From assembly GCF_025370935.1 (NCBI RefSeq), contig NC_133493.1, positions 10,800,891 through 10,864,890 on the forward strand: a stretch of DNA of 64,000 nucleotides, given 5' to 3'. Shown here piece after piece: positions 19,452 through 30,434 of this stretch. Each line of letters begins with the position of its first letter. The stretch's first letter is position 1. Below the pieces are notes generated by a model. The model made no database searches. It had not been told where the DNA came from and was given only the letters and a program-made list of their open reading frames with translations. A program made the position numbers and the translations under genes. This stretch comes from Choristoneura fumiferana. Taxonomy: Eukaryota; Arthropoda; Insecta; Lepidoptera; Tortricidae.

Positions 19452-20117
19452 TTACAAGATAGCTATATATGTGCGACACATGTATGTTATTGTGCATTTT
19501 TTTTAATGTGCGTCAGATTTGAATCTACTATCTTGCGTCACAATTTAATCAAAGAGCTATCTATTTTTACCCTTTCACATATAGGTTCAGTCAATTATAT
19601 ATTTCACAGGGTGTGAAAAATTATTTACAAATACATATCTTAATTACGGTCTCGGTTATTTTTGTCATTTCTGTCATTATTTTGTGTGGCTGTACAATAA
19701 TTTGACTGCATATCAGTTATTGTCCTAATTGTATTAAAAACGTTACTATAATTTAATAATAAAAAAATTATGAAGTATTTTTTGTAGCATGTGTGCCATG
19801 TATGTATTTAATTTAAAACATAACAAAAATCCGCAAATAAAAATAGATTTTTTAAAACACTGATGTAGGACGGCTGTTACCTATCAGAATAACGACTGCT
19901 TTTACCAATGTTTTGTACCTGTACGGTTTAAAGTTAATTTTGACTAAAACTATAACGTAGTCATACTTGTGACATATTACAAATAGCTTGATTAGAGTTA
20001 GTTTTGTATGTGAGACCTGTCCGATGTATTATACGCCGTTATTTGTACAAAATTATATCAATAAAATATAATAAAAATGTGAATGAAATTTTTCATTATA
20101 AATTTACTTATTCTTTT
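19452..20117. other. AT-rich intergenic DNA
   Basis: No gene or recognisable element. Several AATAAA-like signals occur near 20060, which could belong to a long 3' UTR of the upstream gene, but nothing proves it. Confidence 0.35.
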
Positions 20118-20358
20118 TAGGGTTCCGTTACCAAAATGGCAAAAACAGAACCCTTATAGTTTCGCCATGTCTGTCTGTCAGTCCGTCCGTCTGTTCGTCT
20201 GTCCATCCGCGGCATTGCTCCGAGACTCAATTCGATGCAATCAATGCTGGAAAGCTGTAATTTTGCACGGATATAATGTAGCAACTACGCAGACAAAATG
20301 GTAAGAAAAAATTTTTTTAGGAACCGTTCCATAGACGTACAGTGGGGGTGTTTTTTTC
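20118..20358 (+). repeat. gggttccg dispersed repeat, copy 3 (5' part)
   Basis: Starts 'agggttccgttaccaaaatg', has the (gtct)n/(gtcc)n microsatellite and reaches 'gtgggggtgtttttttctcg'. It then stops where the foldback element begins at about 20378; the remaining 3' half is not found on the other side. Confidence 0.7.
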
Positions 20359-20377
20359 TCGACTAACCTCGATGAGT

Positions 20378-21255
20378 CGATGAGTCTCTGGCTCTCTGCC
20401 CGCCATGTGACTGGTAAATGCTCTAAGTCAGTGATTCACAAACTGCGGGTGATCAATCAAATCCTTATCCCAGGTAAAAGTATTCCGTCCGATCAGACCT
20501 AGATGGCGCTAATAGTATCAACAATAAATTATAATTCTCTGTTTCTACGGCAATTGAAAAAAAAACTATGGGCAATCTTTCGCATCTCTCAATGTTATTC
20601 TAAAACATAATACAATTGGGTGAGGCCGAGTTTTTTGCCAAAAAAATATAATCTAACTGTCCGCCACATTTTTTTTAACATAATGCTTATAAGTACATAT
20701 ATTTCAACTATATCATTGTAACTATTCCCTAAGAAATGGTGAACCGCAGCCACTGAAGATGTTTAAATAAATGCATAAACTTGGAAAGTTATATATTTTT
20801 TTAAATAAGTTCCGTAAACTGCTTCAACTTTGCCCTCTGGCCCCAACATTGCCTGATTCGATTTAGAGTCGAAACTTAACCCCTAGGTTTTAATTGGGGG
20901 CCAGAGGGCAAAGTTTAAGCTGTATACGGAACTTATTTAAAAAAAATTATAACTTTCCAAGTTTATGCATTTATTTAAACATCTTCAGTGGCTTTTTGGC
21001 AAAAAACTCGGTCTCACCCAATTGTATTATGTTTTAGAATAACATTGAGAGCTGCGAAAGATTGCCCATAGTTTTTTTTCAATTGCCGTAGAAACAGAGA
21101 ATTATAATTTATTGTTGATACTAGCGCCATCTAGGTCTGATCGGACGGAATACTTTTACCTGGGATAAGGATTTGATTGATCACCCGCAGTTTGTGAATC
21201 ACTGACTTAGAGCATTTACTAGTCACATGGCGGGCAGAGAGCCAGAGGCTCATCG
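20378..21255. repeat. Large foldback element, arms about 360-470 bp
   Basis: The left arm (from 20378) and right arm (ending 21255) are near-perfect inverted copies: 'gtctctggctctctgcccgc' pairs with 'gcgggcagagagccagag', and 'aagtattccgtccgatcaga' with 'tctgatcggacggaatactt'. The loop is about 55 bases near 20850-20905. The left arm carries an extra piece of about 110 bases at about 20640-20750 that is absent from the right arm. No coding capacity; a transposase would have to be supplied from elsewhere. Confidence 0.85.
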
Positions 21256-21708
21256 ACGCCGGCAGGATTATTTTCAGGAATTTGAATTTGCACATAGGGC
21301 GGTGTATTTATCTTTCATTCTGTATCTAAGTGAAGAAAAATAAATGTATTTTCCTTCACGCCAGAGGGGTTCAAGTGCACTTCCTTACACCCCCTCCTTG
21401 TGGCAGAGTGGTAGTCACTAAAAATAATGACAAATTATGTTATGGATGTCAATTGGCAGTGGTCATTGCTTTCTATCAGGTGACCCGCCTGCTCGTTTTC
21501 CCTCCATCATGATATAAAAACGCTTCTACAAATTCACTGCATTATTTGCTGCATTAGCTGTAGACATTAGTGTTAAAAAGATAAAAGGACGCTTAGCTTA
21601 ACTTCAAACCGCAAATAATAACCTTCGCTATTCCCATTCACTCGTTCATCATTCACTTGTCACAGGTGAGTCTCGTCACCGCACCGCAACGCAACAGCAA
21701 CACCATTC
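21256..21708. other. Non-coding, possible LINE tail
   Basis: The stretch 'ctatcaggtgacccgcctgc' and 'tcgttttccctcc' near 21475-21510 resembles the conserved 3' end seen at 26190-26435 and 34000-34115. The rest has no recognisable feature. Confidence 0.4.
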
Positions 21709-22089
21709 ACTCAGTCGCGTTAAGTCGTCCATTCAGGTCGGCTGTTTGTCGTTTCTTAAAAAGTTAAACTCGTATTTTAAACTTTGGAACTATCGTGTTT
21801 TGTTTTTTTTTTTACTAATTTGTTACTAGCCAGCTCTACATTAAAGTGACTGTGTTAACGTTTATACTATTTTGAAATTTCGAACGTGCTAATTCCAATA
21901 AGAGTCCCATTGGCTGCAGTTTTTTGTTTAAACTCAACAAAAAGTTCGGTATCCAGTGTTCCGTGTGAAAAGTTTTGTGTGATATTAGTCATTTAGTTCA
22001 CGAACAGTGTTGAAATTTACTGTTTAGTGTTTGGTCGCGTACTACGGGCGAATACTGAATACTAAACCAGCCTTGTCCAACCGGTTTCC
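21709..22089 (+). promoter_or_regulatory. Candidate promoter and non-coding first exon
   Basis: This stretch is free of transposon sequence and locally richer in CG dinucleotides than its surroundings, has an insect-type initiator 'cactcagtc' near 21708-21716, and ends in a strong donor 'ttccgtaagt' (exon end 22089). It holds no open frame with a good start. It could be the 5' UTR exon of the reeler gene, whose first coding exon begins with an acceptor at 60541, giving a 38 kb intron. It could also belong to an unseen transcript. There is no direct evidence of transcription. Confidence 0.35.
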
Positions 22090-22947
22090 GTAAGTACCTC
22101 ATAGAAAGTAAGCTTAAAATATTTTTACGAGTTTGGCGCGTGCCTTTATAACCAGTAATTTGTGATAATATTACAATAAAAACATCATTATTTTAACGTC
22201 TTGTACTTCTTAATTGAAACAGTTATAATAGTTAACCGTTACAAATTATGTAGTCAACATTTTATGCATGCATTTTAATTAAATTTAACCTTCACCGAAA
22301 TTCTAAAAGTGCGCGTTTTTGAGTGAATGAAAAATTGTGAATGAATGATTTCGTGCGATTTGTTTATTAATTAAGGTCACTTATTTTTATTGGTATCTGA
22401 AGGTTTATTTTAATGCACACTCGCATAAATATTCACGACTTTATGACAACATTCACAACTAGCTTAGTTCCTACCAGAAAATGAGGAAACATAAATGTTG
22501 ATAGTTTTTTAATGTCTAATTAACTAATATTAAAATTTACAAACTGATTAGAATGGTAATGTTAAAATTGAGAAACTATATTTATCCCGCGGCTGTTTCG
22601 TGGATTAATAAAATATCGTGGTAAGCTCTCTATACCGTGGGAATTAAAAAAAAACCCTAGTTTGTGCACCTCTATAACCCTAAAGAAATATTTTTGCCAG
22701 ATTTCAAATGTCCAATGTTTTTTTTTTAATAATGGTTTAGTTAGACTGTGTGTCTGCCAGACATTCTGTCAGTCAGGTTATGCTTTTATAGGTAGGTACT
22801 AGTTACAGATGATTGATTTCGTATTAGTTTATCGTATTGTTGATAGTGTTTTGATAATTTTGACAGAACATGTGACAGAACATGGAAAAAGAAAAAATAT
22901 GTACTTAACACAAAACACAAATTGGTCCCAATTCCGCATGCCGCCTT
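22090..22947. other. AT-rich non-coding DNA
   Basis: No gene, and no repeat family shared with the rest of the window was recognised. Confidence 0.4.
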
Positions 22948-23255
22948 TAACCCTTAGATGCATATGGTATCAAAAATGATACCATAGGCTTTTTTGTTAT
23001 TTTTAACCGACTTCAAAAAAGGAGGAGGTTCTATGTTCCAATGTTTGTATTTTTTCTCATAATAAAATCTAATTGTTTTAATTGGTTTTATTATAAGACT
23101 GTATCTACCTTATTCTGTTTTGCAAGCAGAATACAATTTTAACTAAGTAAAATTTGCATGGAGTATCAAAAATAATATAATTAAAATGGTGTTTTCTAAC
23201 CATTTTTCGTAATTATTTTCGACGGAAAATATTAAATCTTGCAGCTAAGGGTTAA
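22948..23255. repeat. TIR element (ttaacccttag...ctaagggttaa)
   Basis: The ends 'ttaacccttagatgca' and 'gcagctaagggttaa' are inverted. Inside are a short perfect hairpin 'atggtatcaaaaatgatacc' with its mate (22970-22993) and a piece starting 'ttaaccgacttcaaaaaagg', a motif that recurs in degraded form at about 29673. Confidence 0.55.
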
Positions 23256-23847
23256 GGACGGCGCTGGTCTACCTTTGTTCATCATATTATGGGGAAGTAG
23301 TAAATCCGACTCGTAATACTTTTAAAAAACAAACACGAACACTAATTTAATTTTGTCTTACAAACATTAGGTCACAATCGTGGTGTAGTATACTAACCAC
23401 CCAACCAGGTGAACAGAGTGGTTTGTCGGTTGGTAATACATCGTAAATGTGACCTACTTCTTTTCTTAACACATACTTTATCACACTCTGCCCAAACTCG
23501 TTGCAAGGGTTACATTCTTGATTTCTTAATCTGAAACCAATTCCAGTTTAAATCAGGCTGTGCTTAAATAATTGCGCGATTAAATACCAATGTTGTTTGA
23601 CCAGATGTTAATTCGGGTTGTAAAAGACAGAATTTCATTTCGTAAAATAAATATTGACCAATGATTCAACTATGAATAATATCATGATTACGTCATTGTC
23701 TTAAACGGTCTTAACTTAAGATTATGTTAAGCGTGATCAAGTGTTTTTAAATGAAATAAAAGAAATGTGAAACAAATTAAGTCGTGCTTGTTGATTGTAA
23801 CACTACTTATTTCCATTTTTATCCTAAGTAACTACATTGTGTACATA
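23256..23847. other. AT-rich non-coding DNA
   Basis: No gene supported. A hairpin-like stretch 'tagtatactaaccacccaac' and 'gtttgtcggttggtaataca' lies near 23385-23445; it may be a small inverted-repeat element. Confidence 0.35.
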
Positions 23848-23914
23848 GGTACATATATACGTACGTTGTGTACACCTATCTCTATAGGTGTACACAACGT
23901 ACCTATATATGTAC
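23848..23914. repeat. Near-perfect 67-base palindrome
   Basis: Arms of 31 bases ('ggtacatatatacgtacgtt' onward) are inverted with a single mismatch, around a 'tctct'-like tip. It may be a short MITE or a chance AT/GT palindrome. Confidence 0.7.
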
Positions 23915-24359
23915 CGACAAAATTTCAAGTCAATTCGATGAAGTGAGTCTCATTATGTATCGGTGTGAACCAGTGTGAACCTATAATAGGGAAAAACATA
24001 TATTTCTAGGTATGTACGTGTATTTTTCTTATGTGTATATTTATGTAAAAAATGGTCCGTTTATCCTACGTTTGTAGTGTCTTCTCTTATGTTTCTGATT
24101 TCCTTTCAATCGCTCAAAGGTTAACTGGAAGAGATTGTTTTAAGGATAAGTCCACCTTTGCACATCTCCTCTTGTTAACTTAATTTTATAATGTTATATA
24201 CTGTCAAAAGCATGTATAAATATAAATATATCCTTTATGCCACTAAACATATTTTGTTTGACGCTATGGCTGTATATATATTTTTGCATTCGACTGTATA
24301 ACGAGTTACAACAAATTATAGGATACCATAAACGGGACTTATCACGCTATTTTTACACG

Positions 24360-25445
24360 AGTAATATTTACCTCGACGTTTCGGCAACGTTAGAGTTGCC
24401 GTGGTCACGAGTAGACTGAAGTGTGGGGTGTCAAGTCTGCCTAGCATCGCGAGTTCTTCGAACTACCCGCACTTGATCACTAATAGTGACGGCACTCGTA
24501 TCACGAACTACCCGCACTTGGTCACTTTTATTAGTCACCCTATCACACCGACACACAACACTAACAACGTCCGATCGTCCCTGCGAACATTCATCCCCGA
24601 CGCCGACACTTATTAATAACAGGATTCCACGCAGATGAAAGCTTATACCCATCATCCAGTCCAGAATTTTGGGATTGTGAAGCTCAATCCAGTGGTTTGG
24701 CCCTGACTCCAACAAATGCTCGGCTATGGCTGACTTGTTTACCTGGCGATTTTTAACAGCTGCAATGTGTTCCTTGACCCTCTCAGCTATTGTTCTTTTC
24801 GTCTGTCCGATATAGGGGAACTACCACAACTACAATCAACCCTATAAACACCCGGTGTTTGGAAGGGAACGACATTCTTGGGTGTCCTGATATGCCTCGC
24901 GACTTTGGACAAAGGCGTGTACACCACCTTGATGGAATACTTACCTAAAACGGCTCCAACTTTAGGCATATATGCAGGCATATATGCAGGCTGTGTAGCT
25001 ACATCAGGATATTTGGTTCTACGTTTCCTTCTGGGCTGCCATTTATTCACCACATATCCGTTACGCTTTAGTACCTCCTGAACATGTCTCAACTCGTCTT
25101 CAACAAATTCAGGGTCACACAAATCAAATGCCCTATTTTGTAATGAACTCGCAACGGATTGGAGATGTCTGGGATGGTGGTGAGACACGCGTTCAAATAT
25201 CTATCTGTGTGCGTTGGCTTCCTGTAGACGGTATGTGCCAAAGAACCATCCGCTCTCGCCATTACCTTCACATCAAGGAAAGCTAATGAATGTCCCTCTT
25301 CCAACTCATAAGTAAAACTAATCTTCGTATGAATCGAATTGAGATATGCCAGAAACTGTTCCACTTCAGGTTTCCCACCTTTCATAACGCATATTTAACG
25401 CATTTTATGGTATTTTGACTATGAGTGAGAATCACGAAAGTTTGA
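24360..25445 (-). mobile_element. Penelope-like element with GIY-YIG endonuclease, broken
   Basis: On the minus strand the first open piece (25385 down to about 25187) encodes Ser-Leu-Ala-Phe-Leu-Asp-Val-Lys-Val and Val-Tyr-Arg-Lys-Pro-Thr-His-Thr-Asp-Arg-Tyr-Leu, late motifs of Penelope-like reverse transcriptase. After a frame change the next piece (about 25188-24787) runs to Gly-Val-Tyr-Arg-Val-Asp-Cys-Ser-Cys-Gly, the start of the GIY-YIG nuclease. A second frame change near 24815-24830 leads to Tyr-Ile-Gly-Gln-Thr-Lys-Arg and Ala-Glu-His-Leu-Leu-Glu. The 5' part of the reverse transcriptase is missing. The 'cgacgtttcggcaacgttag' motif at about 24374 is typical of these terminal repeats. 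It is dead. Confidence 0.85.
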
Positions 25446-25764
25446 AACGTTATAAATTATAGGATATAAGAAGAAATGATTATTTCGTATTACAAATACA
25501 TACATATGTATAATACTACATTACTAAACAATATGAAAATCCACATTCAAAATCTTTATACGCAGTTAGCTACTACCGACCGGTCAAACAAGATTGTATG
25601 TTTATTATGACTCGTGTTATGAACGCATTCTACAAAGAGCTGAACATGTTTCGTTGCACTTGACGGTATTCCCAAAAACTGTGTCATTGACATGTCGAAT
25701 TGTGGCGAGACGAAGTAGGGCTGCTACAAAAGAAGCTGTTGAAAATAAATTTAAAGTTTAAGGG
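25446..25764. other. AT-rich non-coding DNA
   Basis: Nothing recognised. Confidence 0.35.
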
Positions 25765-25893
25765 CCTGTTTCATCATCCATTGATTAATTTTATTTGACG
25801 GATAAATGTGATGCCGTCTATTCGAACAAAACAAACAGAGACGGCATCACATTTATCCGTCAAATAAATTTAATCAATGGATGATGAAACAGG
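25765..25893. repeat. Hairpin MITE (gtgatgccgtct family)
   Basis: Arms of about 55 bases are almost perfectly inverted: 'cctgtttcatcatccattga' and 'ggataaatgtgatgccgtct' against 'agacggcatcacatttatcc' and 'tcaatggatgatgaaacagg'. Close relatives are at 44670-44803 and 54439-54571, and a decayed one at 45528-45650 and 55271-55385. This copy is the most symmetrical, so it may be the youngest. Confidence 0.85.
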
Positions 25894-26059
25894 GGGTTAG
25901 GGTTAGTCTTGTATTTGCGTTGCTTGCTAGGTAAGTAACATACATACTTATATATTTTTGAAGCTCTAAACTATCGAGAAATGAGAGAGATATTCCCCTT
26001 CTCCTCTCCTTCCTTCTTCTCCATTCTTTTGAGCTTCAAAAAGCACTTTTTTTAAACCT

Positions 26060-26163
26060 TTTTCGTATCTTTTCGTCTCGCTGACGCTTATAATTATTTA
26101 ATACGAGAGTGAGAGGCATCACACAATATGAACTTCGATTTTTGGATTTCGTAAAAGCCCTCC
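26060..26163. repeat. MITE remnant (tactacgaaactcg family)
   Basis: 'ttaatacgagagtgagaggc' and 'gaacttcgatttttggattt' match the right half of the family. The left end is degraded. Confidence 0.5.
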
Positions 26164-26189
26164 CTGTATCATAAAACATTTTTGTATAA

Positions 26190-26435
26190 AGTGGAGTTGC
26201 TACCACCATCTTGCCCGCTAATCCTGCCGTGAAGCAGCAGTGCTTGCACTGTTGTGTTTCGGCGTGGAGAGTAAGACAGCCGGTGAAATTACTGGCACTT
26301 GAGGTATCCCATCTTAGGCCTCTAGGTTGGCAAGGCATCTGCAATACCCCTGGTGTTGCAGATGTTTATGGGCGGTGGTGATCTCTTACCATCAGGAGAC
26401 CCACTTGCTCGTTTGCCATCCAGTCAAATAAAAAA
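26190..26435 (+). mobile_element. Non-coding retroelement 3' end (accaccatcttgc type)
   Basis: Runs from 'gttgctaccaccatcttgcc' to 'accatcaggagacccacttg' and 'ctcgtttgccatccagtc' followed by an A-rich tail. The orientation is judged from the A-rich tail. Related copies are at 44125-44395 (-), 46545-46812 (+), 53890-54165 (-) and 56055-56322 (+), and tails alone at about 21475 and 34000-34115. The 'atcaggtgacccgc...tcgtttgcc' ending is widespread in Lepidoptera; I do not know its class for certain. Open frames through these copies are shadows of the repeat. Confidence 0.65.
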
Positions 26436-27337
26436 AATAAAAATTATAAAAAATAAGTGGCAACCCTACAGTTAAATAACCTTCGTGCTCCCGCGCATTT
26501 ACCGCACCACCGCACTTGTCACTGCTGTCGTTATGTTTTTGTCGTTTGCATTGTGCACACAAATACCAGAGCAAAGAAACAATAGACTTATCGCATAAGC
26601 CCTTGAATAGCCTAGATTCCAAGTTTTTTTTCCATTTATAAAAGTGTACATAATAAATATAATTATTATATTAAATAGCGAGCGAAAGCCTAGTTGCCTG
26701 CCTGCCTGCCTACCTGCCTAGCCAATCGCGTGTCGACTCAGCCTTCTATATAATAACTATAGTGACTCTGAGAGCTGTAGACCTTACGAATCTGCGTTGT
26801 ACGTCTCTAGTAAACATTTAACTGATAAAAAAAATCATACAGATAAATTATCGAATTTTTTCACATAATTTCACGACGCCACGAAGTTTTCCGAACGCAG
26901 CTCATCCGAACTAGATTCTTCTTGAAATCCTCTATTTACCTACCTAACCCTAAACTACTATAATATGACCATTGATCATTAGGCAGATACTTACTAAAGT
27001 CTCCCATCGCTACAACCCGCCACTACCTACTAGCCACGAGCAGCGACGTGGAAACCATTTTCTTCATCCATTGCGTGACTGCCAGCTATCCATTGTGCGG
27101 GAGCACCTCAGCCGCGCAATGAACAGCTAAAATGCTTACAGTCGTGACCGAATATAACATTGAGTTTTTGCCAACCACAGCGTGGGAGGCTTCCGTCTTA
27201 AGTATGACGAATGCCGTAACGCCATAACATAACCATAACGTAATCGGTGGAATCAAGCCGTTTAGTTTACAAGTTGTTTATCGATATTTGGTTTGACTTA
27301 CTTACGACTTAAGAAGAACCTGTAAGCCATAAGGGCA
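26436..27337. other. Non-coding DNA with a short tetranucleotide repeat
   Basis: A (cctg)n stretch lies at about 26696-26715. No gene or repeat family shared in the window was seen. Confidence 0.4.
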
Positions 27338-27637
27338 GACGTTTTCAACCGGTGTGCGTGTGCCGCGTATACTTTCAGGTGTGCCGCGATCGCCGCGAAG
27401 TGTATGCGATTCATACAAAAGGTGTCAACGAGACCCTATTAGCCTCCGCTGTCCGTTATGTTCACAGATATAATGTAGATAGTTATGTTATGCATATTAT
27501 GGGTATACTCTACGGAACCCTTAAGGTACTCTACGCGCCAGTCCGACTCGCACTTGGCTATTTTTTACTGGTGTGCCGTGGAACTTTTATGAACGTAAAG
27601 TGTGCCGTGAATACCAAAAGGTTGAAAACGCCTGTGA
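27338..27637. repeat. TIR element with nested repeat tail
   Basis: The ends 'cgttttcaaccggtgtgc' and 'caaaaggttgaaaacgcc' are inverted, and both sides carry 'gtgtgccg' repeats. In the middle (about 27500-27570) is 'ctacggaacccttaag' and 'ccagtccgactcgcacttgg', the 3' end of another lepidopteran repeat, so one element sits in another. The 120-residue open frame at 27352-27714 is a by-product. Confidence 0.55.
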
Positions 27638-28004
27638 TGGCACCGATACTCTATACTATACTCAATACTTTATTGCACATAATGGTTTTACAGGTGGTAT
27701 GTGACTTAAACTAGGAGATCACATTATGTACCCTGTCGGGCGCAGCAATTAAGATAACAGTTACAAAATTAATAATTTTAGTATAAATATTATTATTATA
27801 TTAATTAATTATTACATAGATTATCATTGATCGTGGCATTATCTTAAGCACAGTAGTACCAAGCAAGACTACAAGGATTCAATGCCTTATATCTCACCAT
27901 TCATAAACTTTCTGTTGTGATCATCAGTTATCTGAACATTAGTTTAGTGTTATTAGTCAAAAATAAGTTTTTGGTAAAAAAAAAAAAATTTAACACACGC
28001 TTTT

Positions 28005-28265
28005 TTTGCTGACTGTACTTTTTGTCGACTTAACTTGCATTGTCACCCAAACTACATTTGCATACCAAATTTCAAGTCGATGCCAACCGGAACACCAGGA
28101 TGTCACTACCAGATTATTGTATTGTCTTGTCACGCAATTTACTAAACTAAATATGCCAAATTTCAAGTCAAGCCGACTACTGGAAGTTGGACGAATTTAA
28201 CTTGCAAGATTTGGCTACAAACAGACAGACAACGGGATAGGTAGGTGTAAATAAAAGCTTGTAAA
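28005..28265 (+). repeat. Dispersed repeat (gctgactgtactttttgt type)
   Basis: It begins 'gctgactgtactttttgtcg', contains 'taccaaatttcaagtcgatg' twice in diverged form, has short (acag)n runs, and ends 'aataaaagcttgtaaaaat'. I recognise this as a common lepidopteran repeat but cannot name it. No coding. Confidence 0.45.
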
Positions 28266-28364
28266 AATAGGGTTCGATTCTTAAATTTGGGTTAAAGGAA
28301 AAAAAACATTATAGTTCCTTATCCATAACTGGTCCCATCACCCTCATTGGTATACCTAATCTAG

Positions 28365-28600
28365 AAAAATTGAAAAGCCCCGAACATTGTCATTTCAAAA
28401 TTCAATATCTCAAAAACAGCTGAACCTATTTAAATGAAACATAGCTAAGAGCCACCGCAAGAAAACTCGCTTTCACGTAAATAAACCACATCGGAATCGG
28501 TCCATCCGTTTGAGAGCTACGATGCTACATACAGACAGACGTTGGCGTCAAACTTGTAACACTCCTCATTTAGCGTCGGGGGTTAAAAAGGAACTCGTTT
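28365..28600 (-). repeat. Dispersed (gtct)n-containing repeat
   Basis: 'atctcaaaaacagctgaacc' and 'cgtttgagagctacgatgct' followed by 'acagacagacg' and 'gcgtcaaacttgtaacactc' are the reverse complement of the family seen at 40512-40660, 42630-42865, 43943-44645 and 45880-46140. A fragment of the gggttccg family follows at about 28607-28680. Confidence 0.55.
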
Positions 28601-29133
28601 TTTTAGGATTCCGTAGTAAGGAACCCTTGTGGTTTTGACATGTCCATCCATATTCATACATCCGCGGTTTTGGTGCTAGAAATCTGTAACTTATTTGCAT
28701 TAGTATTTGCATTAATCAAGCGGAAAACGACAACGAAACGAAAATTACCTCCACTACAACGTTTGAACACATAGTGCGGAAACTTAAAGACATATCGGAA
28801 ACTTCTAAGGACTATTTTATCAACCTTGCAACCCACACGGTAAACGACTTGACGTCCTAAATGACGCTTACTACATACGAGTAAGTATACTTGAAAGTAC
28901 TATAGGTACTTATTACAACTTGACTTACCTACCAACTTATACATGCAGATCAAAAACGGAAGTTACAGAACAAGCTGCAGACAATAGAACTGTGTACGAG
29001 TGCAAACATGAATTGGCACAGATTTTATGACAGTGGTGTTAATTTTAAACAGTTCTGTGAATGTCCTTGTTCGTTTAATGTTGTAAGTAGTTCAAGTTAT
29101 TGAGAAATTAACACGTATTATTGGCCTTCTGTA

Positions 29134-29266
29134 GTACAGTCAACGCCAAAGATATCGGTACGGCGTAAGTTACAAAATTATGTATAAACGACCTTAACGG
29201 TGAGTCAATAAAGTTATCTATATTTTCTAACTTCTGCCGTATCGATATCTTTGAAGTTAACTGTAC
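29134..29266. repeat. TIR MITE (gtacagtcaacgccaaagat)
   Basis: The ends 'gtacagtcaacgccaaagat' and 'atctttgaagttaactgtac' are inverted and pairing continues ('atcggtacggc' and 'gccgtatcgat'). Confidence 0.75.
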
Positions 29267-29814
29267 AAACCGGTATACGTAAAAAAATATGCGCTCATGT
29301 TAGATGTGACGCACCGCAATGTTATTGGGACAAAAATATTCTGATAAATCATAATATTATGGTAGGAATGGTGAAAAACATAAACATGGCTATAGTAAGG
29401 TCGGGTTACTATGGATAACTTTGCCGTATAGTCTGTTTTAGGGTTTTAGCTTTCCACTCACGTGTTTGTGTTTTTTTTACTTGCCCACCTGAAGGAGGAC
29501 CATGTTTTTTGAGCGCAGTATGTTTACATTAAGTATTTCTGTTCTCCCCTCTGTAGCTTAAAATACAGCAGAGGTTTTCAACCGATGTAGATACGAGTAG
29601 TTCAACGCATTCAAAATTATTTTTATACTTCAAGTTACTTAACAGAGTTCTAGACTACCTAGTAGACTTATTTTTTAACCGACGATAAAAAACGGAGGTT
29701 CTCAAGTCGACGCGTATTTTTTTTTTTTAATTTTTTTGGAGGCAGTCAGGTTTTTTTCCTGGTATTCCCACGGAATTCATGTAAAATTCCAAATTTATGC
29801 CACGAAGTATGGAT

Positions 29815-29862
29815 ATTATATCAGCCGTAGGTCGTCCACTTTTGGGCAGGCCTCCCTGATAG
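29815..29862 (-). mobile_element. RTE-type LINE tail remnant
   Basis: 'agccgtaggtcgtccact' and 'gggcaggcctccctg' are the reverse complement of a diverged RTE 3' end. The 63-residue open frame across it is not real. Confidence 0.4.
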
Positions 29863-29934
29863 TCCAGTTGATTTGGTTTGAGGCGGCCTGCATAACAAGG
29901 TCAACTAGTCCTTCCTTCTTTCTGTAAAAAAGGT

Positions 29935-30072
29935 TGCCTGGAAGAGATCGCTCTTAAGCGATAAGGCCGCCTATTGCTCACCTTGTAATTTTTTTCTCTG
30001 TGTATCTGTTTTCTGTATCGCTTACTATGTCTGGTGTACAATAAAGAGTCTTTGTATTGTATTGTATTGTAT
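29935..30072 (+). mobile_element. LINE 3' end with (tattg)n tail
   Basis: 'gcctggaagagatcgctctt' and 'aagcgataaggccgcctatt' are followed by 'tacaataaagagtctttg' and a (tattg)n tail. This is a well-known lepidopteran LINE 3' end; the clade (Jockey or CR1 type) cannot be fixed from this piece. Confidence 0.7.
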
Positions 30073-30434
30073 GTCAACATGACATGAAATCAAATGTGCC
30101 TAATATTATTGGAAAATGACATGAGAATGTAGTAAGATCCTGGAATTTCCATTCTATTGCCGTAATGCGAGCAAAACCACGGGTAAATTCTAGATTAAAT
30201 GAGTAGGAAGAGAAGCCATCGGTATTGCATACTACGGCGTGTATCCTGTCTCACTGCGCGTACGACGTTACGCCGAACAATAGCGAGTCATTGCCTTGTT
30301 ATGATGCTTCCCATGCGCCAGCGCACGGCCGTAGACCAGCGGCCATGTTGACTAACACACTCGAGATCGCAATGGTATTCGCGACGTCTTTCTGTCAAAC
30401 TGCACCACTACCATGAGTTAACAGTGACCGTACT

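Noticed and set aside
27352..27714. 120-residue open frame
   Set aside because: It crosses a TIR element and a nested repeat tail; no domain.
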